Shown here: piece after piece, positions 38,773 through 49,716 of the stretch
Position numbering within the stretch: position 1 is the first letter of the stretch
Layout of the letters: every line of letters begins with the position of its first letter
From: Tullyiplasma multilocale ATCC 49900
GTDB taxonomy: Bacteria > Bacillota_I > Bacilli_A > Mycoplasmatales > Mycoplasmataceae
Length of the DNA stretch: 64,000 nt
Direction of reading: 5' to 3'
Assembly: GCF_000483165.1 (NCBI RefSeq)
Contig: NZ_KI519557.1
Coordinates: 62,001 to 126,000, forward strand
The notes under the pieces: model-generated
Told to the model about the DNA's origin: nothing
The model's database searches: none
The model's input: the letters and a program-made list of their open reading frames with translations, nothing else
Program-made: the position numbers and the translations under genes

Positions 38773-40125
38773 ATGAAAATAGATACAAAAAAATTAATGG
38801 AAGAATATTTCCCATTAGCGTATGAACAAACAAAAAAACTTTTATCAATCCCATCATTTAAAACTGAAGCTTTGCCTGGTGCACCATATGGTCAAGGAAC
38901 TAAAGATGTTTTAGATTATGCAATTAATCTTGCAAATGAAATGGGTTTCGAAACTCATCAAGATGCTCAAAATAGATATGGTTTTGTAGATTATGGAGAA
39001 GGGGACAAATTATTCGTTATCCTTTGTCACTTAGACGTAGTTCCACCAGGAAACATGGAACAATGAGTAACAGATCCGTTTACACCAATTGAAAAAGACG
39101 GAAAACTAATTGGACGTGGTGCTTTTGACGACAAAGGTCCTACAATGATGAATCTTTATGCTCTTAAATATTTAAAAGACCACGGATACAAATCTAAAGA
39201 CTACAAAATTCGTTTAATTTTTGGTTTAACAGAAGAAACAACTTGAGAATCAATCAATGCTTATTTAGCAGATTATGGTATTGCTGATGCTGGTTATGTA
39301 CCAGATGGTGAATTCCCTGTAGTTTATGCAGAGAAATGAATTGTTGATATGGATATTAACGGAACATTACCAGCTGAATTTGAAATTACAGGTGGATCAG
39401 CATATAACGTAATTTGTGATCAAGTTACATACAAGGGACCAAAACAAGTTGAAATTGCTAAATGATTAAATGAAAACAATATTTCTACATCAAATGATGC
39501 AGAAGGTAGATTGGCAGTTCAAGGAGCTGCTGGTCATGCTTCACTACCATGAGTTGGGATTAACGCTGCAACTTACCTAGCAAAAGCTATGTTTGAATCT
39601 GGAGTACATCACGCTGCAACAGATTTCATCGCTGAAAACATGCACATGGATTATAATGCCTCAAACATTTTTGAAGACATTAAAGATGAAACTGGAGACC
39701 TAACTCAGAACTTGGGAATTATCGATATTAGAGATGGATTCCAAAGAATTGCATGTAACTATAGAGTTCCTGTGTTTACTGATCCTAAAGAAGTATTTAT
39801 TCCAACAATGCAAGACTTTGTTCAAGATTACTCATTAAATGGTGTTGTTGAAGCTGTTGAAGATAGTGTTTATGTACCAAAAGATTCTGAATTAATTAAA
39901 AAAATTATGCAAGTATATCAAGAAGTTACTGGAGACATGGAATCACAACCATTAGCTATTGGTGGTGGAACTTATGCTAAATCAATGCCTAATGTTGTAG
40001 CATTCGGAGCTGAATTTGATATGGAAGAATCAACAATGCACGCTTACAATGAATATGTAAAAGTTGAAGACCTTAAAAAGATGCTTGAAATTTACGCAAA
40101 AGCCATTACTTTATTAACTAAATAA
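38773..40125 (+). CDS. pepV: M20 family dipeptidase, PepV type
   Basis: A 450-residue zinc exopeptidase. The first metal ligands are in VILCHLDVVPPG (His-x-Asp), the bridging Asp in GRGAFDDKGPTMMN, the catalytic Glu pair in GLTEETTWES, and the late His in GTYAKSMPNVVAFG/ESTMHAYNEYV. Length and the AFDDKGP motif fit PepV/Xaa-His dipeptidases, which cut dipeptides in the cytoplasm. This pairs naturally with the Opp importer. The ATG at 38773 follows GGAGGTC; an upstream TTG and a tiny ATG frame are not favoured. Confidence 0.93.
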
Positions 40126-40130
40126 TACTC

Positions 40131-40162
40131 AAAAATATAGAGCTAACGCTTTATATTTTTTG
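40131..40162 (+). terminator. Intrinsic terminator
   Basis: AAAAATATAGAGC-TAAC-GCTTTATATTTTTT after the dipeptidase gene. Confidence 0.8.
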
Positions 40163-40223
40163 CTTTTTTTGGTAAAATTAAACCATTGATATGTTTTATA
40201 AAAAATATAGTCAATCACAAGTA

Positions 40224-40279
40224 AGAATTCATATGCCCAGTGCCTTATTTAATATATAGGTGGTATATGTTCGAATTAT
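40224..40279 (+). ncRNA. Structured leader upstream of rpsB, possible S2 autoregulatory element
   Basis: The 5' untranslated stretch before rpsB can fold into one long hairpin: AATT (40226-40229) with AATT (40274-40277), an internal loop GTTC side, then CATATGCC (40230-40237) with GGTATATG (40262-40269) including one G-U pair, around a 24-nt loop. It ends about 40 nt before the ATG. Ribosomal operons often carry such leaders and rpsB leaders bound by S2 are known in other bacteria. Identity with a described class is not shown. Confidence 0.5.
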
Positions 40280-40316
40280 TTGGAAGTATAACAAAAAAGA
40301 AAGAGAGACCACAAAC

Positions 40317-41117
40317 ATGGCAAAAGAATTAACTAGAGAAGAGTTATGAGAAGCGGGAGTTCAATACGGACACCAAACTAAACGTTGAAACCCAAAAATG
40401 GCTCCATACATTTATGGAACAAAAAACAAAAACCACATCATTGATTTACAAAAAACAATGGTTCAATTAGAAGAAGCTAGAAAAGTTATGGCTGCAATCG
40501 GAGCTAAAAACGAAAAAGTATTATTCGTTGGAACAAAAAGATCAGCTAAAAATGCAGTTGCTGAAGCAGCATTACGTTCAGGAAACTTCTTTGTAAACCA
40601 AAGATGATTAGGTGGAACATTAACAAACTTAAAAACAATTTTAGTAAGAATTAAACACTTATGACAAATTGAAGAAGAAGAAAAAAATGGAAAATTAGCT
40701 TTAAGAACTAAAAAAGAACAAATCTTAATCTTAAAAGAAAAAGCTAAATTAGAAAAAACTTTAGGTGGAATCAAACAAATGCACAAATTACCTGCAGCAT
40801 TATTTGTAGTAGACCCAAAAACTGATGAAATTGCAGTTAAAGAAGCAAGAAAATTAGGAATTAAAGTTATCGCAATTTGTGATACAAACGTTGATCCAGA
40901 TATGGTTGACTTAGTGATTCCTGCAAACGATGATTTACAAGAATCAGTAAACATCATTGTAAACAACATGGTAGATGCTTATGCTGATGCAGCACAAATC
41001 AAAATGCCAGAATCAAAATTAAAAACTGTAGCTCCTAAAAAAGAATACAGAGAAAACACAAACAACAATGGTGAAAGAACTTGAAAACCAAGAACTGAAA
41101 GACCAACAACTAAATAA
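40317..41117 (+). CDS. rpsB: 30S ribosomal protein S2
   Basis: A 266-residue small-subunit protein. The N-terminus [25 protein letters not shown], the central NQRWLGGTLTNLKTI block and PAALFVVDPKTDEIAVKEARKLGI are family hallmarks. The C-terminus is a basic extension. First gene of rpsB-tsf-(membrane gene)-pyrH-frr. Several Trp positions are TGA. Confidence 0.98.
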
Positions 41118-41159
41118 TTAAATTAAATTATTTATCATAAAAATCAGGGGGATAAAAAT

Positions 41160-42056
41160 ATGGCAGTAGATGCAAAATTAATTAAAGAATTACGTGAAAT
41201 CACTCAAGCTGGAATGATGGATTGTAAAAAAGCTCTTGAAGCTACAAACAACAACATCGATGATGCTATTGTTTGATTAAGAGAAAACGGATTAGCTAAA
41301 GCAGCTAAAAAATCTGATCGTGTAGCAGCTGAAGGTGTTACTTTAGCAGTTGAAAACGATACAAAAGCAGCAATTATCGAAGTTAACTCAGAAACAGACT
41401 TCGTTGCTCAAAACGAATCATTCTTAAACTTAATGAACGAAGTTGCAACTTCTTTATTAAACTCAGATGCTAAAACTTTAGAAGAAGCATTAGCAGTTAA
41501 AACATCAAAAGGTACAACTATTGGTGAAGAACTAATTACAGCAACAGCTACAATTGGGGAAAAAATTGAATTAAGAAGATTTGTAATCGTTGAAAAAGGT
41601 GCTGATAAAACAGTTACTTTATACAACCACGCAAACAAAAGAGTTTCTGTATTATTAGCATTTGATGGAAACATGGATGCTTCAGACGCATACAACGTTG
41701 CAATGCACGTTGCTGCAATGTCACCAAAATACAAAAACAAATCAGAAATTCCTGCTGAATTCAAAGAATCAGAAATGCACATTATTAAAGAATTAGCAAA
41801 AGAAGATCCTAAATTAGTTGGAAAACCTGAAAACATTATCGAAAACATCTTAAATGGAAAATTATCTAAAAAATTATCAGAAATTTCTTTAGAAGATCAA
41901 TCATTTGTAGTTGATGAAAAATTCACAGTTGGAAAATTCATCGAATCTAAAGGTGCTACTTTAACTGAAATGGTACGTTTCGAAGTTGGAGAAGGTATTG
42001 AGAAAGTTGTGACAGACTTCGCTAGTGAAGTTGCTGCACAAGTTGCCGGTAACTAA
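41160..42056 (+). CDS. tsf: Elongation factor Ts
   Basis: A 298-residue nucleotide-exchange factor for EF-Tu. The N-terminus [21 protein letters not shown] is the UBA-like domain, and [13 protein letters not shown] is the central signature (the TDFV motif that contacts EF-Tu). Length is close to 295, normal for bacteria. It starts 42 nt after rpsB behind AGGGGG and overlaps nothing. Confidence 0.98.
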
Positions 42057-42058
42057 TT

Positions 42059-42742
42059 ATGTTTAATCAATTAACTAATTTATTTCCAAAAGTTTCAACT
42101 AATCTATTAATTTTAGGAGTTATTTTATTAGCTGTCTCAACATTAATAGCTATTATGATGACTTACTACGTTTATAAATTCGTAACTGCTAAGTCAAAGG
42201 CTAAAATAATTGGTAAAAATTTATTATTTGTTTTAGTTGGGATGTATATAGTACAACTTGCACTAGCAATCTCTGTAATTGCGATTTATTCAAATGCGGA
42301 TGAAATCTTCACTACAGAAAGTTCAGCATTAGGTACAATCGTGGCCTTAATCGCTGTAGGGTTTGTATTCCTAATTGCGACAGTTGTTCTATTATGATTT
42401 GCTTTACCAAAATTTGGTATTGCATTCGATGAGAAACAAATTTCTTTCATGGGAGAATCAATTGGATATTCAAAAATTACAAAAGTAATTGATGATGAAA
42501 CTAAAGGTGCTGTTTATATTAATTACCTACAAGGTAAAAGAACTAACAAGCGTCAAAAGATATCTAAATCTTCTATGTTTGGACCATTTGTTATTAAAAA
42601 CATCGAACTTACAGGTCATAAAATTGAAAAAGGTAATGCTGATGAATATTTCAAAAATATGGCAGCGTTAGCTAAAAAAGCTGAAATTGAAAAAGAAAAA
42701 GAAATAGTTAAAAAAATTAAAAATAAAGACGATCAAAAATAA
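42059..42742 (+). CDS. Membrane protein with a C-terminal soluble domain, inserted between tsf and pyrH
   Basis: A 227-residue protein starting 2 nt after the tsf stop, so it is expressed from the rpsB operon. It has three spans at about residues 15-40, 55-85 and 95-122, then a soluble part (GIAFDEKQISFMGESIGYSKITKV...) of short beta strands and a Lys/Glu-rich helical tail. The layout parallels the protein at 5161-5718. The usual order is rpsB-tsf-pyrH-frr, so this gene is an insertion into the conserved block; a terminator after it separates it from pyrH. Function unknown. Confidence 0.78.
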
Positions 42743-42747
42743 TTGTT

Positions 42748-42780
42748 TTAAAACATCTCTCACAAAGAGATGTTTTTTTA
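42748..42780 (+). terminator. Intrinsic terminator
   Basis: AACATCTCT-(5 nt)-AGAGATGTT and T run. Confidence 0.9.
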
Positions 42781-42820
42781 TTTCTATAAATTAACATTAG
42801 ATTTTTAGGGGTTTAATTAG

Positions 42821-42826
42821 TATAAT
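42821..42826 (+). promoter_or_regulatory. Promoter -10 box of pyrH
   Basis: TATAAT 33 nt before the ATG; the separate promoter agrees with the terminator just upstream. Confidence 0.5.
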
Positions 42827-42858
42827 TAATAGGATAAACAGAATAATAGGGGTGTAGA

Positions 42859-43572
42859 ATGACTTTAAAATACAATACAGCACTTTTAAAACTTAGTGGA
42901 GAAGCTTTAAAAGGTGAAAATGAAATTTATGACAAAGAAGCATTAGAAAATGTTTCTAAACAAATTATTCAATTGGCTCGTGAAGGAGCAAAATTGGGAA
43001 TTGTTATTGGTGGAGGAAATATCTGAAGAGGTAACCTTGGCCCAAGTATCAACATGCCGCAAATTAATGCAGACTACATGGGGATGTTAGCGACAGTTAT
43101 GAATGGTTTGGCTTTAGAGTCAACAATCAAGACAATGGGTTATGATAAAGTCGATGTATATTCATCACTTGAAATTAACACTGTAACTGAGCCTTACAAC
43201 TTTAAAAAGGCTAGAACAAAAATGGAAGAAGGACACATTTCTATTTTCGTTGGTGGAACTGGTTATGCATATTTCACAACAGATACAAACGCGACAATTA
43301 GAGCTATTGAAATTGGAGCGGATGTTATCTTAATGGCTAAGAACGGGGTTGCAGGAGTTTACGATAAAGATCCAAGAACAAATGCCGATGCCGTATTATT
43401 TGAACATTTAACACACAATGAAGTGGCAGAAAAGAAATTAAGAGTTATGGATTTAACTGCTGCTACTTTAGCACAAGATGCCAACTTAAAAATCGAAGTA
43501 TTCGACATGCAAGGACAAGATAACATTGTTAAAGTTATGCATGGAGATTTAAAATCAACAATTATTGAATAA
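42859..43572 (+). CDS. pyrH: Uridylate kinase
   Basis: A 237-residue hexameric UMP kinase of the amino-acid kinase fold. It begins YNTALLKLSGEALKG, has the glycine loop IVIGGGNIWRG, and FVGGTGYAYFTTDTNATIRAIEIGAD in the nucleotide-binding region, followed by KNGVAGVYDKDPRTN. Makes UDP for RNA synthesis and sugar nucleotides. Length typical. AGGGGTG precedes the ATG. Confidence 0.97.
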
Positions 43573-43590
43573 AAAGAGGAGAAAAATATT

Positions 43591-44139
43591 ATGATGGACG
43601 AAATTTTATTAAATGCTGAAATGGAAATGCAAAACACTATTTCAGCTTGAAAAGACTATATGACAAAAATTAGAACAGGTAGAGCTAATGCTTCTATGCT
43701 TGATAGAGTTATGGTTAACTTTTATGGTACACCAACACCATTGAACCAAACTTCACAAATTCAAGTTCCTGAACCACAACAAATCTTAGTTAAACCATAC
43801 GATAGATCACAAATTCAAGAAGTTTTATCAGGAATTAACAAAGCTGATTTAGGTGTTAACCCTATTGCTGATGCTGAAGTAATCAGAATTAATATTCCAG
43901 CTTTAACTGAAGACTTACGTAAAGATTTAGTTAAAAAAATGTCAAAAGAATTAGAAACTTTTAAGGTAAGAATTAGAAACTCACGTCGTGATGCTATTGA
44001 TGCTGCTAAAAAATCTAAAGATATTTCTGAAGACTTAGTTAAAGGTATGGAAAAAGATATTCAAGCTTTAACTGATAAATTTGTAAAAGAATTAGAAGAC
44101 TTGACAAAAGGGAAAGAAAAAGAATTAATGACAATTTAG
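43591..44139 (+). CDS. frr: Ribosome recycling factor
   Basis: A 182-residue factor that, with EF-G, splits the post-termination ribosome. The signatures [22 protein letters not shown] and [21 protein letters not shown] are both present. Starts 18 nt after pyrH behind AGAGGAG and belongs to the same transcript. Confidence 0.97.
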
Positions 44140-44199
44140 TTGTCATTTTGTTTATAATCTCATTATAAGAAAATATTTATACATTAAATAGGAGGAAAT

Positions 44200-45438
44200 A
44201 TGAGTCAGAATTTTAAATTAGGACAAGTGGTTGAATACAATGAACAGCCACAAACAATTGTTGGGGCGGGAGTTCGTTTTGACGATGAAAATAACAGAAT
44301 TGAAACTGTTAAAATTGAAAACCAAAAGACTAAGGAACTAGTTATTGTTGATGCTGATGAACTTTGAAATGTTTTAGCGAAAAAAGAAGAAATCAAAGTT
44401 TCTGCCGCTAAAACAGTGACTGTAGAAAAAGTTGTTGTTGAGTCTGTGAAAGTTGTTGATGAAGAAACTCCTATTAAAGAAGTTGTAAAACAAAAAGTAA
44501 CTGTTGAAAAGAAAGTTCAAGTTAAGAAAGAAATCAAAGTTGAAGTTAAAGAGACTGCAACTGAGGAAATTAAATCTGAAAAACCAACTGAACCAGTTGA
44601 AGTTAAAAAGGTTGTTGAACCTAAAGTTAAATTAACTAAAACAAATAATGAACCAATCATTAAACATACTCCTGCACCTAATGCTTACAAAGATGCAGAA
44701 GAATATGATGGATTAATTGGGGGCGCTTCAAAATTACAAAAAGCTAAAGTATATGCAATAAACAAAAATAAGAGAATTAAAAATACTTTAGAATTAGTGA
44801 ATCAAGAAAAAGTTCTTTCTACTCCTATCAAATCAGAGAAAACTTTCAATGAAGATGGAGTATCACAATTTAAAATTGGGGTTGTTTCTAAGAATACTTC
44901 TGAAAATCTTAAATCTACAAAAGCTGTAGATGTGATCGTTGAAGACGAAATTAATGATGGATTCTCAGCTGTAAAAATTGATATTGAAGCTTATGATACA
45001 TCTATTATTTTTGAAGAAACAGAGAATAAATACTTCAATGATAAAACTAATACAATTGTTTTAAATGGTAAAGCATTTAAGAACAAAGAAAAATATAATA
45101 CTTTAAAAACAATGTTAGCAGTTCAAAAGAGAATCAATAAAGCGCTTGTTATAATGGCATCACTATTATTGGCAGCATTCATGATTTTCTTCATGATGAA
45201 AGTATTAAATCAAGCCTTTAATTTTGAAGGTGGTTTAAACAACAACTTCTTAATTGGGCCAGATAAAGTTTTTGAATTAGATATAGATAAATTAGGATCA
45301 TTAATATACAACGTTGATTTTGCAGCTAATATTATTTTAGTGGCGATAATACCTTTAATTGTTATGGTTATTCTGATATTACTTATGAAGAAATCATTTT
45401 CAAAGAATAAATTTTCTAAAAAAATTAACAATATTTAA
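44200..45438 (+). CDS. Hypothetical membrane protein with a Val/Lys/Glu-rich region
   Basis: A 412-residue protein. Residues 1-70 form a small folded domain (FKLGQVVEYNEQPQTIVGAG, then VIVDADELWNVLAKK) of unknown type. Residues 73-150 are a low-complexity run of Val, Lys and Glu in beta- or coil-like register. The middle is hydrophilic, and two spans lie near the C-terminus (about 315-340 and 375-400), giving cytoplasmic ends. GGAGG precedes the ATG. No family recognised. The topology suggests a cytoplasmic domain tethered to the membrane. Confidence 0.78.
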
Positions 45439-45454
45439 AAATAACATAGATAAT

Positions 45455-45488
45455 ATAAAAAACATTGGGAAACCAGTGTTTTTTATAT
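45455..45488 (+). terminator. Intrinsic terminator
   Basis: AACATTGG-GAAA-CCAGTGTT with A and T runs. Confidence 0.88.
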
Positions 45489-45532
45489 TAAAATTAGGAT
45501 AACTATATTAATTAGTGAGAGGTAAAGAAATT

Positions 45533-47194
45533 ATGAAAAATGTTATAGATATATTTAAACAAGATTTAAAAACCGTTGCTCTATCATTAGGGATTGAAGC
45601 AGATCCAATTGTAGAGATTAACAAGAATGGTGTTAATGGTGATTTTTCATCAACATTAGCTTTGATGGCTGCTAAAAAATTAGGAAAAAATCCTAGAGAA
45701 TTAGCTGAAATCATTAAGTCAGAATTAGAAAAAACAGGGAACTATGAAACTATTGAAGTTGCTGGTCCTGGTTTTGTTAATGTAAAAATTAACAAAGTTA
45801 TTTTGAATGGTGTAATTAAGAAAATTATGACTGAAGAATCTGAATATGGAAAACAACCTCGACGCAACAAAGTAATTAATATTGAATATGTATCAGCAAA
45901 CCCAACAGGATTCTTACACGTTGGACATGCAAGAAATGCGGTTTCTGGTTCTACATTAGAAAAAATATTTGAAGCAGATGGATTTGATGTTCAAACAGAA
46001 TACTACATGAATGATGCGGGTAACCAAATCAATATTTTAGCAGTTACTGTATTTGTACACTACTTACAGGCTTTAGGAATTGATGCTCAAAAACCTGAAA
46101 ATTCTTATGGTGGAGATATGTATGACGAAGTTGCTGCATACTTCGTTGATGAGTTTGGAGACAAATTTAAAGACGTAACTTTTAGTGATACTAAAATTAA
46201 TGATGAAGAAGTTCACCAAATTTTTAGAAAACGTTCAGTTGAGCATTTCACAGATATTATTAAAGAACAATTGGCAGACTTCGGAGTATTGATTCCACAT
46301 TACTCAAGTGAGCAAGCTATGTATGATGAACACGAAATTGAAAAAATGTTAGACCTATATGCAAAATTGGGAGCAACATATGAAAAAGATGGAGCCCTTT
46401 GATTAAGAACTACTGACTTTGGTGATGACAAAGACAGAGTATTGATCAAATCAGATGGATCATACACTTACATCGTTCCAGATTTAGCAACTCACCATAT
46501 TAGAATTCAAAGAACTGGTGCAGAAAAATTAATTAATGTATGAGGTGGAGATCACCATGGTTATATCGCACGTATGAGAGCTGGACTAGCTTTATTAGGA
46601 CACAACCCAGATATTCTTGAAATTGAAATGGTACAAATGGTACGTCTTATTAAAGATGGTCAAGAGTATAAAATGTCTAAACGTAAAGGTACAGCTGTTT
46701 GATTAGTTGATATTCAAGAAATGGTTGGAAAAGATGCTTTACGTTATATGTTGGCATCTAAATCATCAAGTTCACACATGGACTTAGATCTAGATTTAAT
46801 TCAACAAAAAAATGCATCCAACCCTGTTTACTATGCACAATATGCAACAGCAAGATGTAATTCTGTTTTACGTCAAGCAAACGAAAAAGGATTCACAGCT
46901 AACATTAATACTGGAGCAGCTTTAGAAACTGCTAAAGAATCTGAATTACTTGTTACTTTAGACAATTATGCTGAAGTTATTAAAGCAGCTTCAAAAAATA
47001 GAGCGCCACAAATGATTTGTGATTACATTCAATTAGTCGCAAAACAATTCCACTCTTATTACTCAGAAACAAAAATTTTAGATGAAAATAATAGAGAATT
47101 ATCTGAAATGCGTTTAGCTTTAGTTTCAGCAGTTCTACAAGTATTACAAAATGCTTTCGCACTTATCGATGTAAATGCTGTTGAAAAAATGTAA
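45533..47194 (+). CDS. argS: Arginyl-tRNA synthetase
   Basis: A 553-residue class I enzyme. The HIGH motif is HVGH in [16 protein letters not shown], the KMSKS-like motif is [12 protein letters not shown], and [11 protein letters not shown] is the ArgRS-specific segment. The N-terminal Add-1 tRNA-binding domain and the C-terminal DALR anticodon-binding domain ([20 protein letters not shown] onward) are both there. The ATG at 45533 follows GAGAGGTAAAG; the extension to 45515 adds MRGKEI and is less likely. Confidence 0.97.
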
Positions 47195-47208
47195 ATAAAG
47201 GAGAAATC

Positions 47209-48708
47209 ATGGTAAATAATTGAGATTTATTTATCTTAGATCCATTAATAATACTATTAGGTTTAATTGGTATTGGATATATTTGGAAAAAAGAGAATGC
47301 TTCTAAGAAGTGATTGATATTTTACGTAGAAACAATACTAATATGATTCGTAAATGGTTTCCTTATCAAGAAGGGAGCAGAGCATATTCAAATTAGTGAA
47401 AGCTATTCTACGCCTGGCGCAATAGCATTAGCACTTTTTGGAGCTTCTGCTTTTTTTGCTATATTATTAAAACCTCTTGCAACCTATTTAACGGGTCGAA
47501 TAAGAAGTCGTCGAGTTTGGATGTGATCTGCACAAGGAACTAGTGCTATAGCATTGCTGATGTCATTATTCATTGGTTATAACACTAGTGGTTCGGCTGC
47601 ACTGATCGTATTTTCTGCTATCTTTATAGGATTTTCATTAGCATCACAATCTCTATACTTTTTACTAGTTAATGAACAACACTACTATAAGATATTTCCG
47701 ATGACATCTTCATTTAAAATGGCTTTTGTAATAACATTAGGAACTTTTATAGGTACATGAATTTTCAACACTAATTTTGTAGCTCAGAAGGGTTATGAAC
47801 AAGGAACTAATATTAGTTACGTTGGTGTTTTTATAGTAACGCTAATAGCGTTATTAATCTCAGTGGTGTTGAGTTTTAAAAACATCGAAAAACCTTCGTA
47901 TATTCAATCATTCTCAATCAATACCAAGGAAAAATTAATGCCATACAATAAAAAAGTTTTGATAAACTTATTAATCTTAATGGTTGGTCTAGGAATTATT
48001 TTTAGTCTTTTAAATTCATCGGTTTATGAGTTATTTATTGCTGCAAAACTTAAATCACATAATATGTCATTAGGGGCAATATACGGATTCTTGAGAAGAT
48101 ATAGCGATTTATTCTATATTGCTCAATTTATACTAGGGTATCCAATATACCGATATTTAACAAGAAAAATTGGTTATAGACAAACTATAACAGGGGTTTT
48201 AATCATAATGTTGATAGTTGTTGTGTCAACTACATTTGTTTATAATGAGAATTTATTGTTGTTTGCAAGATTTATTTTTGGAATAGCTTTTTCACAGATA
48301 TTTTATATTTGATTTGGAATGGCTATAGCTTGAAACTATCGTTCTTCAGGTATCCCGATCACTGGGTTGGCTGCATCAGCATACCTAATCGGAGACTTCC
48401 TTCCAACATTAATAACAAGTATCTGTAGATTATCTGGTGCTGGGTTCTTTGGAACAGCCGCTAGTGTCAGTGATATTGTAAATAATGATTTTGATATTAC
48501 AGAATTTATTACAAAATTGGAGAACGCAATGGCCATAATAGGATGTATCGTTTTTGCAGCCATTGCTGGGTATTTAACTTATCATATTTTTGCATCAAAA
48601 ATAGTATTAGTTGAATATACAAATCTGGAAGATATAGAAGCAAAACTGATTAGTTTAGAAAAGAAAAATATTCAAAACAAAATCAAGTCAAGAATAACTC
48701 TTGATTAA
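47209..48708 (+). CDS. Major facilitator superfamily transporter
   Basis: A 499-residue polytopic membrane protein with about 12 spans, the middle loop after span six (NIEKPSYIQSFSINTKEKLMPYNKK), and MFS-like Gly-rich spans (GSAALIVFSAIFIGFSLASQ). RIRSRRVWMW in the loop after span three resembles the MFS motif A basic stretch. It begins 14 nt after argS behind AAGGAG and is followed 8 nt later by a small gene, so it sits in an operon with both. The substrate is unknown; sugars, hexose phosphates or drugs are all possible. Confidence 0.8.
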
Positions 48709-48716
48709 GGAGAAAT

Positions 48717-49298
48717 ATGTTTAAAAAAGAATTTGAAGATAAAATTGATCTAAATGTAAATTTAGAGAACATCAATGATAAAGTCTCAAGAGACTTCCTA
48801 AAATACTTAGTATTCAAAAATAAGGAAGATATATCTCTTGATACTTTAAATAAATTGAATGAGTCTGCTAAAATTGTGGCAGCCAATAATGAACATGAAT
48901 TCGTTACTCAATCTGATTTGATAGCGATGAAATACTTAGAACAAGACGAAATTGAAAACTTTAGTGAGTTATTTGACATGTGTTTGAAAAATACAATGTT
49001 TAGAGAACTTAATGTTTATTTAAAAGCTAATATCGAATTTAAAGATCAAGCGACTACGGATTTTGAAAATGGAAGTCTTTCAAGTGAACAAAAAGAGCAT
49101 GCTGTTAAACTACTTGAGTGAACAACTAATAAAATTGTTGAACTTGAATCTACGAAAGAATCTGTTTTGGCTGGTCCACAACTAGTTAATTCAATAACAG
49201 GAGTTGAGGCATCAGAATTTTATGAATCTAAAATTGCAGAAATCATCACTATGATGAAATGACATAATGTTGGATTTACAATAATTAAGAATGCTTAG
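48717..49298 (+). CDS. Hypothetical helical protein downstream of the MFS transporter
   Basis: A 193-residue soluble, acidic and mostly helical protein, MFKKEFEDKIDLNVNLENIN at the start and MMKWHNVGFTIIKNA at the end. It has no signal or membrane span and no motif I recognise. AGGAG precedes the ATG, 8 nt after the transporter stops, suggesting co-translation. The position after argS and an MFS gene gives no clear hint of role. Confidence 0.75.
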
Positions 49299-49323
49299 TC
49301 TATTTATAATTATTTTTTTGTAA

Positions 49324-49329
49324 TATAAT
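49324..49329 (+). promoter_or_regulatory. Promoter -10 box of the small membrane pseudogene
   Basis: TATAAT 28 nt before the ATG at 49357. Confidence 0.45.
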
Positions 49330-49356
49330 ATAAATAGAAAGAATGAGGATATAAAC

Positions 49357-49638
49357 ATGAACAACAAATTAAAAAGAGCAGTAGCTTGTTTAGTTAACTG
49401 ATTAGTAATCGTTCCAATCATTAACGTTGTATTATAATTCTTAGGTAAAAAACCAGTTGGTCAAAACTTATTTGATACAGCTTTACCAACAGATAAAAAT
49501 GAACAATTAATTTTCGGATTAATGACATTAGTTACTTTCTTCTGTACATTTGGTATCGGAATTATCGTAAACATTTACTTCTGATGAAATGAAGAAGATT
49601 CAATTCCAACAATGTTAACTAAAAAAATCTTAGCTTAA
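49357..49638 (+). pseudogene. Small two-span membrane protein interrupted by an in-frame TAA
   Basis: A 93-codon frame with promoter, GAGGAT-type ribosome site and terminator, but codon 27 is TAA (49435-49437). The part before the stop is MNNKLKRAVACLVNWLVIVP and INVVL; the part after it reads FLGKKPVGQNLFDTALPTDK and a second span (LMTLVTFFCTFGIGIIVNIYF) with WW and an acidic tail. The two halves are in the same frame, so a single base change such as TTA to TAA explains the break. The stop coincides with a TATAAT hexamer. It could be a sequence error, a fresh null allele or, less likely, read through. TGA codons here are Trp. Confidence 0.75.
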
Positions 49639-49648
49639 TATTTGTCAC

Positions 49649-49679
49649 TAAAAACACCCTTTTTATGGGTGTTTTTTTA
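49649..49679 (+). terminator. Intrinsic terminator
   Basis: AAAACACCC-(7 nt)-GGGTGTTTT and T run, after the pseudogene. Confidence 0.9.
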
Positions 49680-49716
49680 TATAATAAGAGTATTGAATGG
49701 TTGAAAGGGGAAAATT

